A stretch of 64,000 bases of DNA. Origin: VAZQ01 sp963817015. GTDB lineage: Bacteria > Pseudomonadota > Alphaproteobacteria > Rhizobiales > Xanthobacteraceae. The stretch spans positions 1 through 64,000 of the forward strand of contig CAWFMV010000003.1 of assembly GCA_963817015.1 (NCBI GenBank). Direction: 5' to 3'. A model generated the notes under the pieces. That model did no database searches. It saw nothing but the letters and a program-made list of their open reading frames with translations, and was not told where the DNA came from. This document shows, one piece after another, positions 36,382 through 44,171 of the stretch; the first letter of the stretch is position 1, and every line of letters starts with the position of its first letter. The position numbers were made by a program, and so were the translations under genes.

Positions 36382-37137
36382 TCAACTCCCCCGCAACGTC
36401 TGCAGCAGATTGGTCGGAATCGGGAACACGATGGTCGAGGCGCGCTCGCCGGCGATGCTCTGCAGCGCCGTGAAGTAGCGCAGCTGCATCGCCTCCGGTC
36501 TGGTCGCGAGAATCGCGCCGGCCTGAGCGAGCTTCTCGGCCGCCTGGAATTCGCCCTCGGCGTCGATGACCTTGGCGCGGCGGATGCGCTCGGCCTCCGC
36601 CTGCCGGGCGATCGCGCGCACCATGGTCTCGTTGAGGTCGACGTGCTTGAGCTCGACGATCGAGACTTTGATTCCCCAGGCGTCGGTCTGCTCGTCGAGG
36701 ATGCGCCGGATGTCGGCATTGAGCTTTTCGCGCTCCGCCAGCATCTGGTCGAGGTCGTGCTGGCCGAGCACGGACCGAAGCGTGGTCTGCGCGAGCTGGC
36801 TGGTCGCCTCCTTGAAATGCTCGACCTGGATGATCGCCTTCTCGGGATCGATGACGCGATAGTAGACCACCGCATTGACCCGCACCGAGACGTTGTCGCG
36901 CGAGATCACGTCCTGTGGCGGGACGTCGAGCACGCGGGTGCGCAGGTCGATGCGGACCATCTGTTGGATGACCGGAACGATGATCACAAGGCCGGGGCCC
37001 TTCACCTTCCATAGCCGCCCCAGCAGGAAGACCACGCCGCGCTCATACTCCCGCAGGGTGCGAAACGCGTAGAACAGGATGGCGAGGACGATGATGACCG
37101 GTATCAGCAGGCTGCTCCAAATCGAAAGATCGATCAT
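36382..37137 (-). CDS. Slipin (SPFH/band 7 membrane scaffold protein)
   Basis: 251 residues, intact. N-terminal membrane anchor WSSLLIPVIIVLAILFYAF, then the SPFH domain: REYERGVVFLLGRLWKVKGP, GLVIIVPVIQQMVRIDLRTR, VLDVPPQDVISRDNVSVRVN, AVVYYRVIDPEKAIIQVEHF and a coiled-coil part VRAIARQAEAERIRRAKVID. Slipins form membrane microdomain oligomers and their C-terminus is cut by the partner NfeD-type protease. The end QSIAGERASTIVFPIPTNLL is the conserved hydrophobic C-terminus that is the known cleavage region in archaeal homologues. It lies 12 bp after nfeD. Confidence 0.94.
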   Translation of the reverse strand: MIDLSIWSSLLIPVIIVLAILFYAFRTLREYERGVVFLLGRLWKVKGPGLVIIVPVIQQMVRIDLRTRVLDVPPQDVISRDNVSVRVNAVVYYRVIDPEKAIIQVEHFKEATSQLAQTTLRSVLGQHDLDQMLAEREKLNADIRRILDEQTDAWGIKVSIVELKHVDLNETMVRAIARQAEAERIRRAKVIDAEGEFQAAEKLAQAGAILATRPEAMQLRYFTALQSIAGERASTIVFPIPTNLLQTLRGS

Positions 37138-37149
37138 GAAAAGCTCCTT

Positions 37150-38529
37150 TCACGGTTCGACGATGAGCGTCAAACCTTCTCGCCCCACGACGCGTACGGT
37201 ATCGTTGACCTGCAGCGGACGGTTCGCGCGTGCAGACCAGATCTCGCCGTGCACGCGCACGCTGCCACGACCGTCGCTCCAGCCCACGACCTCGCCGCGC
37301 ATCCCGATCATCTGCTCGGAGCCGGTGACAGGTGCGCGCTTTCGCGCTGACCATGCGGCGCCCCCGATGGCGACAATCATGCCGGCGGTGGCGATCGCGG
37401 AGCCGAAGATCAGCCATCGCGACACCGCAAACTCGATATCCGTGTCGCCGCCCTCGAACAGGAACAGTCCGCCGACGATGAATGCCGCAAGGCCGCCGAT
37501 GCCGAGCGCTCCGATCCCCGGCGTGAACGCCTCTCCGATCATCAAGAGGATGCCCAACATTAGCAGGCCGAGGGCGCCATAGTTGACCGGCAGCGCCGTC
37601 AATGCGGTGAGCCCCACGATCAGGCTGATCGCTCCGATCACACCGGGTGCAAACGAGCCCGGGTTCCAGAATTCCAGGATGAGACCGTAGAAACCGATCA
37701 ACATCAACAGGAACGCGATATTGGGATCGGAGATCGCCGAAAGCGCCTTCGTGCGCCAGTCGGGCGCGACCGCGATGATCTCCGCGTTCCTGGTCGTGAA
37801 TTTCGTTTGGACGCCCGCTACGGTGACGTTGCGGCCATCGGCCTGCGTGAGCAGGTCGTTCAGATTGTCCGCCACCAACTCCACCACGCCTTCCTTCTGC
37901 GCTTCGACTGCGGTCAGCGTGGCAGCATCGCGGACGGCTTTCTCCCCCCAGTCGGCATTGCGGCCGCGCAGTTGCGCAAAGCTGCGCATCATTGCCACTG
38001 CATCATTGATGGCCTTGTTCTGCGCGTCCGATTTCGGCTCGCCCTTGCTCTCCTTGTCCTTCGGCTGCGAGCCCGGGAGGCCCGGGACGCCGCCGATTTC
38101 GATCGGGGTTGCGGCGCCGATATTGGTGCCGGGCGCCATGGCGGCGAGGTTGGAGGCATAGGTGATGTAGGTGCCGGCGGAGGCGGCGCGCGCGCCGCTC
38201 GGCGCCACATACACGATCACCGGCACGGGCGACGCGATCATCTCCTTGATGATGTCGCGCGTGGAAGAGACCAGCCCGCCCGGCGTATCGAGCCGCATCA
38301 CCAGCGCCGAAGCGTTCTCCTGCCTGGCCTTCTGGATCGCCTGCGAAATCTGGCGCGTGGTGGCGACGCCGATGACGCCGTTCACCTCGGTGACGAAAAC
38401 CCGACTGGGGGACTGCGCACTCGCCGGCCATGCAACCGCGGCTGCCATGCATAGCAGCACCACGCCCGCCAACCATGTGAGCCAAGCCTGCCCTGTCGAG
38501 CAAGCCCGCAATGTCAAACATGCAGCCAT
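37150..38529 (-). CDS. nfeD: NfeD-type membrane serine protease (ClpP-like)
   Basis: 459 residues, intact. After a signal segment (WLTWLAGVVLLCMAAAVAWP), a ClpP-like domain shows VTEVNGVIGVATTRQISQAI, ALVMRLDTPGGLVSSTRDII, PVIVYVAPSGARAASAGTYI (catalytic Ser in SAG) and the lysine region AQNKAINDAVAMM. Membrane helices follow: IAFLLMLIGFYGLILEFWNP, VIGAISLIVGLTALTALPVN, LGLLMLGILLMIGEAFTPGI and GLAAFIVGGLFLFEGG. The C-terminal OB-fold has GMRGEVVGWSDGRGSVRVHG. It probably processes the slipin encoded 12 bp downstream; the pair is an operon. Confidence 0.93.
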   Translation of the reverse strand: MAACLTLRACSTGQAWLTWLAGVVLLCMAAAVAWPASAQSPSRVFVTEVNGVIGVATTRQISQAIQKARQENASALVMRLDTPGGLVSSTRDIIKEMIASPVPVIVYVAPSGARAASAGTYITYASNLAAMAPGTNIGAATPIEIGGVPGLPGSQPKDKESKGEPKSDAQNKAINDAVAMMRSFAQLRGRNADWGEKAVRDAATLTAVEAQKEGVVELVADNLNDLLTQADGRNVTVAGVQTKFTTRNAEIIAVAPDWRTKALSAISDPNIAFLLMLIGFYGLILEFWNPGSFAPGVIGAISLIVGLTALTALPVNYGALGLLMLGILLMIGEAFTPGIGALGIGGLAAFIVGGLFLFEGGDTDIEFAVSRWLIFGSAIATAGMIVAIGGAAWSARKRAPVTGSEQMIGMRGEVVGWSDGRGSVRVHGEIWSARANRPLQVNDTVRVVGREGLTLIVEP

Positions 38530-38716
38530 CAGACCCCTCTGATGAGCCGTCCGACGGTAACGCGAGCGCGGCTGCGCACGCGTTTCAGTTCAGCACCAAT
38601 ATAGGTTGGCGGTCGCCGCAAGGGAACGCCCGCGATTGCTGGTATCGCGATTGCAGGTAGTGTTGTAGGAACTTCAAATCGGCGGCACTAGCTAGGCGCT
38701 GCCACGCGCGCCGTGA

Positions 38717-40069
38717 TCATTCCCGCATGCCACCCTTGGCGAGAAATTCCTCGAGCCAATGGATGTGATACTCGCCGTCGATGATTTCCTTCTCGCGCAC
38801 CAGCGCGCGGAACAGCGGCAACGTGGTCTCGATGCCGTCGACCACGAACTCGTCGAGCGCGCGCTTGAGCCGCATCAGGCATTCCCCGCGCGTCCTGCCA
38901 TGCACGATAAGCTTGCCGACCAGCGAGTCGTAATAGGGCGGGATCGTGTAGCCGTGATACACGGCCGAATCGACGCGCACACCGAGTCCGCCGGGCGGAT
39001 GGTAGTGCACGATCTTGCCGGGTGACGGACGGAACGAGACCGGGTTCTCGGCATTGACGCGGCACTCGATGGCGTGGCCGTAAAACCTCACATCGTCCTG
39101 CGCGATCTGCAGATCGGCGCCGGCGCCAACGCGGATCTGCTCCAGGATCAGATCGATGTCGGTGATCGCCTCCGTCACCGGATGCTCGACCTGGATGCGG
39201 GTGTTCATCTCGATGAAGTAAAACTTGCCCTCCTCGTAGAGGAACTCGACGGTTCCGACGCCGAGGTATTGCAATTCACGCATCGCACGCGCGACCGTCT
39301 CACCGATCTCGTTGCGGGCGGTGAGGTTGAGGGCGGGCGAGGGGCTTTCCTCCCAGACTTTCTGGTGGCGGCGCTGCAGCGAGCAGTCGCGCTCGCCGAG
39401 ATGAATGGCGCGGCCCTGGCCGTCGCCGAGCACCTGAATCTCGATGTGGCGCGGCTTCTCCAGGTATTTTTCGAGATAGACCGAGTCGTCGCCGAACGCG
39501 GCCTTGGCCTCGGCGCGTGCAGTCGCGAGTGCGTTCGAGAGGTCGTCGGCGGTGAGGGCGACTTTCATGCCGCGCCCGCCGCCGCCGGCCGAAGCCTTGA
39601 CCAGCACCGGAAAGCCGATCGTGCGCGCGACCGCGATCGCCTCCTGATCGGAGCCGACGCCGCCTTCCGAGCCCGGCACCACCGGGATGCCGAGCCGGAC
39701 CGCGGTGCGCTTGGCCTCGATCTTGTCGCCCATGATGCGGATATGGGCAGGCTTGGGGCCGATGAAGTGAACGTTGTGCTCCTCGAGAATCTCAGCAAAG
39801 CGCGCGTTCTCGGAGAGAAATCCGTAGCCCGGATGCACCGCATCGGCGCCGGTGATCTCGCAGGCCGCCAGCAGCGCCGGGATGTTCAGGTAGCTGTCGC
39901 GCGCGGCCGGCGGACCGATGCACACGCTTTCGTCCGCGAGTCGCACATGCATGGCGTCGGCGTCGGCGGTCGAATGCACCGCGACGGTCGGGATGCCGAG
40001 CTCCTTGCACGCGCGCAGCACGCGCAGCGCGATCTCGCCGCGATTGGCAATCAGGATTTTTTCGAACAT
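38717..40069 (-). CDS. accC: Acetyl-CoA carboxylase biotin carboxylase subunit
   Basis: 450 residues, intact. AccC carboxylates the biotin on AccB with ATP and bicarbonate, the first step of malonyl-CoA synthesis, in the cytosol. MFEKILIANRGEIALRVLRA, HPGYGFLSENARFAEILEEH, PVLVKASAGGGGRGMKVALT (ATP-grasp Gly loop), HIEIQVLGDGQGRAIHLGER, DCSLQRRHQKVWEESPSPAL, VGTVEFLYEEGKFYFIEMNT and RIQVEHPVTEAITDIDLILE (biotin/bicarbonate site) are all conserved. accB lies upstream, with 365 bp of repeat-bearing spacer rather than the usual short gap. Confidence 0.97.
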   Translation of the reverse strand: MFEKILIANRGEIALRVLRACKELGIPTVAVHSTADADAMHVRLADESVCIGPPAARDSYLNIPALLAACEITGADAVHPGYGFLSENARFAEILEEHNVHFIGPKPAHIRIMGDKIEAKRTAVRLGIPVVPGSEGGVGSDQEAIAVARTIGFPVLVKASAGGGGRGMKVALTADDLSNALATARAEAKAAFGDDSVYLEKYLEKPRHIEIQVLGDGQGRAIHLGERDCSLQRRHQKVWEESPSPALNLTARNEIGETVARAMRELQYLGVGTVEFLYEEGKFYFIEMNTRIQVEHPVTEAITDIDLILEQIRVGAGADLQIAQDDVRFYGHAIECRVNAENPVSFRPSPGKIVHYHPPGGLGVRVDSAVYHGYTIPPYYDSLVGKLIVHGRTRGECLMRLKRALDEFVVDGIETTLPLFRALVREKEIIDGEYHIHWLEEFLAKGGMRE

Positions 40070-40181
40070 GGCATCAGCCGTCGCGTGCTGTTAGTCGCCG
40101 CGGAGGAGTCTCTGATGGTGACTGAGGCATTCGCAGAACTTAGAACTCCGCAGTGGAGCGTTGCGAAGGTGCGCGCCACAC

Positions 40182-40369
40182 GGTTCCCTCCCCCCTTGCG
40201 GGGGAGGGACAGGGAGAGGGGTGGAAGCAGGGTGCCGCGCGTGCCGTTGCTTGCGCGCGTAAATCCCGAACATCGAGAGTGTCCCGAGCGACATGTTTTC
40301 GTATTGATAACAGTCGCCGGGTTGGTTGTACCCCCCTCCCTGTCCCTCCCCCGCAAGGGGGGAGGGAAC
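40182..40369. repeat. Inverted pair of C/G-rich repeats between accB and accC
   Basis: A copy at 40182-40224 (TTCCCTCCCCCCTTGCGGGG onward) and an inverted copy at 40331-40369 are about 40 bp each and nearly identical. Each contains its own CCTCCCCC-TTGC-GGGGGAGG hairpin. Together they fill most of the 365-bp gap 40070-40434, in which no gene is supported. The family is the one translated inside nrdJ at 22071. Confidence 0.7.
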
Positions 40370-40434
40370 GCTGTGGCCCTGTTGTTCGCGCCTCCAGCGC
40401 TCCATTCGCGTCAACTGCCCGTGGGCCAGCGTTT

Positions 40435-40971
40435 TCATTCGATGATCATGAGCGGCTCGCCGAACTCGACCGGCTGGCCGTCCTCGATCAGGATCTGGAT
40501 GACGGTGCCGGCGCGCGGCGCCGGAATCTGATTCATGGTTTTCATCGCCTCGACGATGAGCAGCGGCTCGCCCGCGCGCACACGAGCGCCCACCTCGACG
40601 AATGGACGCGTACCCGGCTCGGCCGCCCGATAGCAGGTCCCGACCATGGGCGAGGTCACGACGCCGGGATGCTTGGACGGATCGACCGTGCCGCTGCCCG
40701 AAGGCAGCGTGGTCGCCTCGACCGTGGTGGCTCGCACCGCGGACGCCACTGCGACAGCCGCCTGCACCTGACGGGCCACGCGCACGCGCTGGCCGCCGCG
40801 CTCGAACTCGATCTCGGTCAGGCCGGTCTCGTCGAGCAGCTTGGCGAGCGCCCGGATCAGCTCGTGATCGATCTCTTGCTTCGCCAACTCAGCTTTCGAA
40901 GGGTCGGCTTTTGCCATCTCGGAGCTCGCTTGCGATTCTGCCTTCACCGGGTCCTTGCTGTCGCGTGCCAC
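40435..40971 (-). CDS. accB: Acetyl-CoA carboxylase biotin carboxyl carrier protein
   Basis: 178 residues, intact. The N-terminal variable part (MARDSKDPVKAESQASSEMA) and dimer region KQEIDHELIRALAKLLDETG are followed by ELTEIEFERG-type LTEIEFERGGQRVRVARQVQ, then an Ala/Pro linker. The biotinyl domain has VTSPMVGTCYRAAEPGTRPF, VEVGARVRAGEPLLIVEAMK and TMNQIPAPRAGTVIQILIED; the lysine in EAMKTM is biotinylated. It carries CO2 between AccC and AccAD. It starts 3 bp after the aroQ stop, so aroQ-accB are translationally coupled. Confidence 0.96.
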   Translation of the reverse strand: MARDSKDPVKAESQASSEMAKADPSKAELAKQEIDHELIRALAKLLDETGLTEIEFERGGQRVRVARQVQAAVAVASAVRATTVEATTLPSGSGTVDPSKHPGVVTSPMVGTCYRAAEPGTRPFVEVGARVRAGEPLLIVEAMKTMNQIPAPRAGTVIQILIEDGQPVEFGEPLMIIE

Positions 40972-40974
40972 GGC

Positions 40975-41424
40975 TCAGCCCTTCGCCTCGAGCAGAGCGG
41001 CGAGGCCGCTGATGGCGAGACCATAGCCCGCGATGCCGAATCCGCACAGGCTGCCGCGCGCGACCGGCGCGATATAGGATAGGTGGCGGAAGTCCTCACG
41101 CGCAAAGATGTTGCTGATGTGCACTTCGATGACCGGCACGCTTACGGCCGCGATCGCATCGCGGAGCGCGACCGAGGTATGGGTATAGCCGCCGGCGTTC
41201 AGGATGATGCCTGCGGCCTGCTTGGTCTGCGCTTCGTGGATCCAGTCGACCAGCTCACCCTCGTGGTTGGTCTGGCGAAATTCCACATCGAGCTTGTGGC
41301 GAGCGGCGGTATCGCGCGCGAGCGTCTCGACGTCCTTCAGTGTCGCGCGACCATAGGTCTGCGGCTCGCGCGTGCCGAGCAGATTGAGGTTCGGGCCGTT
41401 GAGCACAAAGACGATTTTCGCCAT
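40975..41424 (-). CDS. aroQ: 3-dehydroquinate dehydratase, type II
   Basis: 149 residues, intact. Dodecameric type II enzyme, third step of the shikimate pathway. MAKIVFVLNGPNLNLLGTRE then PQTYGRATLKD holds the active-site Arg and Tyr. EFRQTNHEGELVDWIHEAQ, GIILNAGGYTHTSVALRDAI and VIEVHISNIFAREDFRHLSY carry the Asn, His and Arg that bind the substrate. Normal length. It is the first gene of the aroQ-accB(-accC) unit, as in many alphaproteobacteria. The upstream hairpin at 41483 separates it from the DsbA-like gene. Confidence 0.97.
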   Translation of the reverse strand: MAKIVFVLNGPNLNLLGTREPQTYGRATLKDVETLARDTAARHKLDVEFRQTNHEGELVDWIHEAQTKQAAGIILNAGGYTHTSVALRDAIAAVSVPVIEVHISNIFAREDFRHLSYIAPVARGSLCGFGIAGYGLAISGLAALLEAKG

Positions 41425-41482
41425 GAAGCCGCCGCGCGACCAAGTTCCGCACCCGCTTTATAGGCAGCCGCCACGAAAAGGA

Positions 41483-41513
41483 AAGCCCGGGACGAGTGGC
41501 CGTCCCGGGCCTT
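41483..41513 (-). terminator. Rho-independent terminator after the DsbA-like gene
   Basis: On the minus strand AAGGCCCGGGACG - loop - CGTCCCGGGCTT is followed by TCCTTTTCG. It lies 85 bp past the stop of the DsbA-like gene and about 60 bp before aroQ, so it separates the two transcription units. Confidence 0.6.
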
Positions 41514-41540
41514 GTGCAATGGTTGTGTATGGCTCCGGCT

Positions 41541-41611
41541 TCAGCAGGTCGCACCTTAGCAGGTGGCTGTTAGCAGGTCGCTCTTAGCAGGTCGCTCTTA
41601 GCAGGTCGCCT
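41541..41611. repeat. Five-unit 14-bp tandem repeat at the 3' end of the DsbA-like gene
   Basis: Units of TTAGCAGGTCGCTC start at 41541 (TCAGCAGGTCGCACC, 15 bp), 41556, 41570, 41584 and 41598. Units three and four are identical. The last unit, 41598-41611, is the actual end of the coding sequence: on the minus strand it reads GCGACCTGCTAA, that is Ala-Thr-Cys-stop. The other four copies repeat these final codons and the stop downstream. Confidence 0.8.
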
Positions 41612-42359
41612 GGCCGCAACGGGCCATGTTGACCTTTTCCTTGAGGGTTGGGAGCCCAACCGCGCCGATCACCGCCTCGTTGCCGATGACGTAGCTCGGG
41701 GTGCCGTTGAGCCCCATGGCTTCGGCGATCTTGAAGCTCTCGGCGAGCGTGTTCTTCACCTCATCGCTCGCCATGTCCTTCTCGAGGCGCGCCATGTCGA
41801 GGCCGACCTCCTTGGCCACCGCTAGCGCCCGAGCCTTGTCGGCCGAGCCGCGACCGGTGAGGAGCTTCTGATGAAACTCGAGATATTTCTTGCCGGTCTT
41901 GTCCTGCATCCGCACCGCGACGGCGACTTGCGCGGCCTGCGTCGAGCCCTCGCCGAGCACGGGGAATTCCTTGAGCACGACCTTGAGCTTGGGATCGGCC
42001 TTCATGAGATCGAGCATGTCGGTCATCGCGCGCTTGCAGTAGCCGCAGTTGTAGTCGAACAGCTCCACAAAGGTGACGTCACCCTTTGGGTTGCCGAGCG
42101 TCACCTGACGCGGAGAATTGAAGATGATCTCGGCGTGCTCCTTGATCGCAGCGCGATGCTTCTCCACCTCTGCCAGCGCCTGGCGCTTCTCGAGCTCTCC
42201 CATCACTTCCTGCAGAAGCTGCGGATTGCTGAGCAGATACTCGCGCACGATCTTCTCGATCTCGCCGCGCTGATCGGGAGAGAATGATTGGGCCGAGGCT
42301 GGGGCTGCGAGAGCGAGCGCGAACGTCGCGGCGGCCAGCGTGCGGATATCGAAATTCAT
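41598..42359 (-). CDS. DsbA-family thiol:disulfide oxidoreductase
   Basis: 253 residues, intact. The signal peptide FDIRTLAAATFALALAAPAS is cut after AQ. An N-terminal helical part (EIEKIVREYLLSNPQLLQEV) is typical of the DUF-like extension in alphaproteobacterial DsbA/Com1-type proteins. The thioredoxin fold has VTFVELFDYNCGYCKRAMTD with a CGYC active site, and GLNGTPSYVIGNEAVIGAVG with the cis-Pro loop TP. It catalyses disulfide exchange in the periplasm. The end RCGQATC has two more cysteines, and its last codons are part of a tandem repeat. The start at 42359 follows AAAGGATCCCAGCCT. Confidence 0.93.
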   Translation of the reverse strand: MNFDIRTLAAATFALALAAPASAQSFSPDQRGEIEKIVREYLLSNPQLLQEVMGELEKRQALAEVEKHRAAIKEHAEIIFNSPRQVTLGNPKGDVTFVELFDYNCGYCKRAMTDMLDLMKADPKLKVVLKEFPVLGEGSTQAAQVAVAVRMQDKTGKKYLEFHQKLLTGRGSADKARALAVAKEVGLDMARLEKDMASDEVKNTLAESFKIAEAMGLNGTPSYVIGNEAVIGAVGLPTLKEKVNMARCGQATC

Positions 42360-42393
42360 AGGCTGGGATCCTTTCCGGCTAGCTTCTTTGTTA

Positions 42394-42444
42394 GAGCATG
42401 ATCTTTTCCGAAAACCGGGTTCCACGTTTCGGGATCATGCTCTA
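42394..42444. repeat. Palindromic repeat (GAGCATGATC family), copy 2, overlapping the M48 gene stop
   Basis: TTAGAGCATGATC at the left, inverted GATCATGCTCTAG at the right, with CTTTTCCGAAAACCGG and CGTTTCGGG inside. The right-hand CTA at 42442-42444 is the minus-strand TAG stop of the M48 peptidase gene. The same arrangement is seen at aat (32766). Confidence 0.75.
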
Positions 42445-43852
42445 GTTCCGCTGCCCGGCTTGTCCGGGCGGGCGGTAGGTGGCGATGTCGTCGGCTTTCA
42501 CCCAGCCGGGTGAGCCGACCGGGAAGCGGGTCTTGGCGCGTGCGGCCAGCTGACGCGCGGTCAGCAGCTCGCCGCGCATGAAGGCGGCCTGCGCGGACGA
42601 AAGATCGGCATGGGCCAGGTCGCCCTTGCGGCCATAGGCCATGGCGAGCTGCGCATAGGCTTCAGACGACTCCGGCTCGCGCCGCAAGGCCGTCTCCAAC
42701 AGCGTCACGGCTTCCTCGCCACGGGCATTGGAAGCGATCAACGCCTGCGCCAGCATGATCTGGATCAGCGACGGGTTGGGCGCGAGCTGCACCGCGCGGC
42801 GCAGCGGTGCGACCGCCTCGGCCGGCTTGCCGCCTTCGAGCAGGGCCTGGCCCTTGAGCTCGTGGAAATAGGGATTCTGCGGGTTAGCCTGGATCAGGGC
42901 GTCGATCTGCCCGAGCGCGCCCGTCGAATTAGCGAAACGATAGGATGCGATCGCGCGAGCGTAGCGCGCCGGCGGGCTGGTGTCGTTCGCTTGGAAGCGA
43001 CGCAGGACCGCGTCGGGGCGGTCCATGAAGCCGTAGAGCTTGGCACGCATCAGGTCGTGCCGCTGCTGCAGGGCGGGCGAATCCGTCTTGTCCCAATACG
43101 GGCTCGAGCGCGCGAGCTCGGCCAGCGCGCGCACGCGCTCGGCCGGCAGCGGATGCGACTGCATGTAGGGATCGATGTAGCGGGTCTGATAGAGGATCTG
43201 GTCCGCGAGCCGCTTGAAGCTGTCGTGCATGCCTTTGGCCGACTGGCCGGTGGCGGTGAGGAACTTGACGCCGGCGCGATCGGCGGCGTCCTCCTGGGTG
43301 CGCACATAGGCAAGCAGCTGGTTCTGGATCATGGCTTGCGGCGCCTGCAAGCGCGGCCATCCCGGCCTGGCCCATATTGGCGGAGCCGCTGCGGGAGGCC
43401 GCGACCAGCGCGCCCGCGCCGAGCAGCAGTGCCACGATCGACTGCGTGGTCGCCTTCGCGACTTCCTCGCGCAGCCGCGACAGGTGCCCGCCTGCGATGT
43501 GACCTGTTTCATGGGCAAGCACGCCGATCACCTCGTTCGGCGTATTCGCATCCATCAGCGTGCCGGCATTGATGAAGATGCGGCGGCCGTCGGCGACGAA
43601 GGCGTTGAAGGCCCGGTCGTTGATGATGACGACCTGAATGTTTTGCTTGGCGAGCCCGGCGGCCTGCAGAAGCGGCTGCGTGTATTCGCGCAGCAGCTGC
43701 TCGATCTCGGCATCGCGGATGACCGGCGGACCCTTCGCGGGTGCCTGCGCCGGTGCGGGTCCACCCGCTGCCAGCAGGGCAACCGCCGTGATCAGCGCGG
43801 TCAGACGCTTGCCCGGACGATGGGGCCATGGAAATGGCGCGACTGAGGTCAT
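42442..43852 (-). CDS. Periplasmic M48 metalloprotease with TPR domain (BepA-like; one frameshift)
   Basis: About 470 residues. The signal region RLTALITAVALLAAGGPAPA is followed by the M48 domain: VIINDRAFNAFVADGRRIFI, NAGTLMDANTPNEVIGVLAH then ETGHIAGGHLSRL, the HExxH zinc motif (HETGH). One base change near 43340 joins to NQLLAYVRTQEDAADRAGVK, which holds the third ligand (EDAAD). The C-terminal half is TPR: PYFHELKGQALLEGGKPAEA, SEAYAQLAMAYGRKGDLAHA. BepA-like enzymes check outer-membrane protein assembly. The stop is provided by a palindromic repeat. Confidence 0.88.
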
Positions 43853-44171
43853 CTGGCCAGTGAGTTCTCGCTATGCCCGTGACAGGCCCGGGCGGTTGCT
43901 ATCGATACCACGTCGCGGGCGCTGTTTGCACCCACAGGAGGACGGCCTGTCTTCACATCCGCGCCAACTGGGTGTTTACGGCAACGGTGCGCCCATTAAG
44001 CGCTGGTTTACGCCTAGAATCATGCCTATCGCCGGCAACCATTGCGCCAAATTCGGCAAGTTGGTACCCGGCAGTCGGGCTTTTCGCCGCGCCCTGAGCC
44101 GCGCACCGAAACGGCCGAATGCGGCAACAGCGGGGCAGGCGGTTCCGTACCCACATCTTGAGGTTCCACAC
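43853..44171. promoter_or_regulatory. 319-bp divergent intergenic region
   Basis: It lies between the M48 gene (minus) and the aminotransferase gene (plus) and must hold both promoters. I can support no gene, RNA or repeat in it. No clear consensus promoter was picked out by eye. Confidence 0.35.

Noticed and set aside
39074..40531. 485-codon open frame antisense to accC
   Set aside because: Opposite an intact, fully conserved accC; no ribosome site and no recognisable domain.
41541..41611. CRISPR-like short repeats
   Set aside because: Units of 14-15 bp are directly adjacent without spacers and coincide with a coding 3' end; a tandem repeat, not a CRISPR array. No cas genes.
43638..44171. 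Extended N-terminus of the aminotransferase
   Set aside because: The upstream part overlaps the M48 gene in antisense and lacks similarity to aminotransferases; the start at 44172 gives the normal family length.
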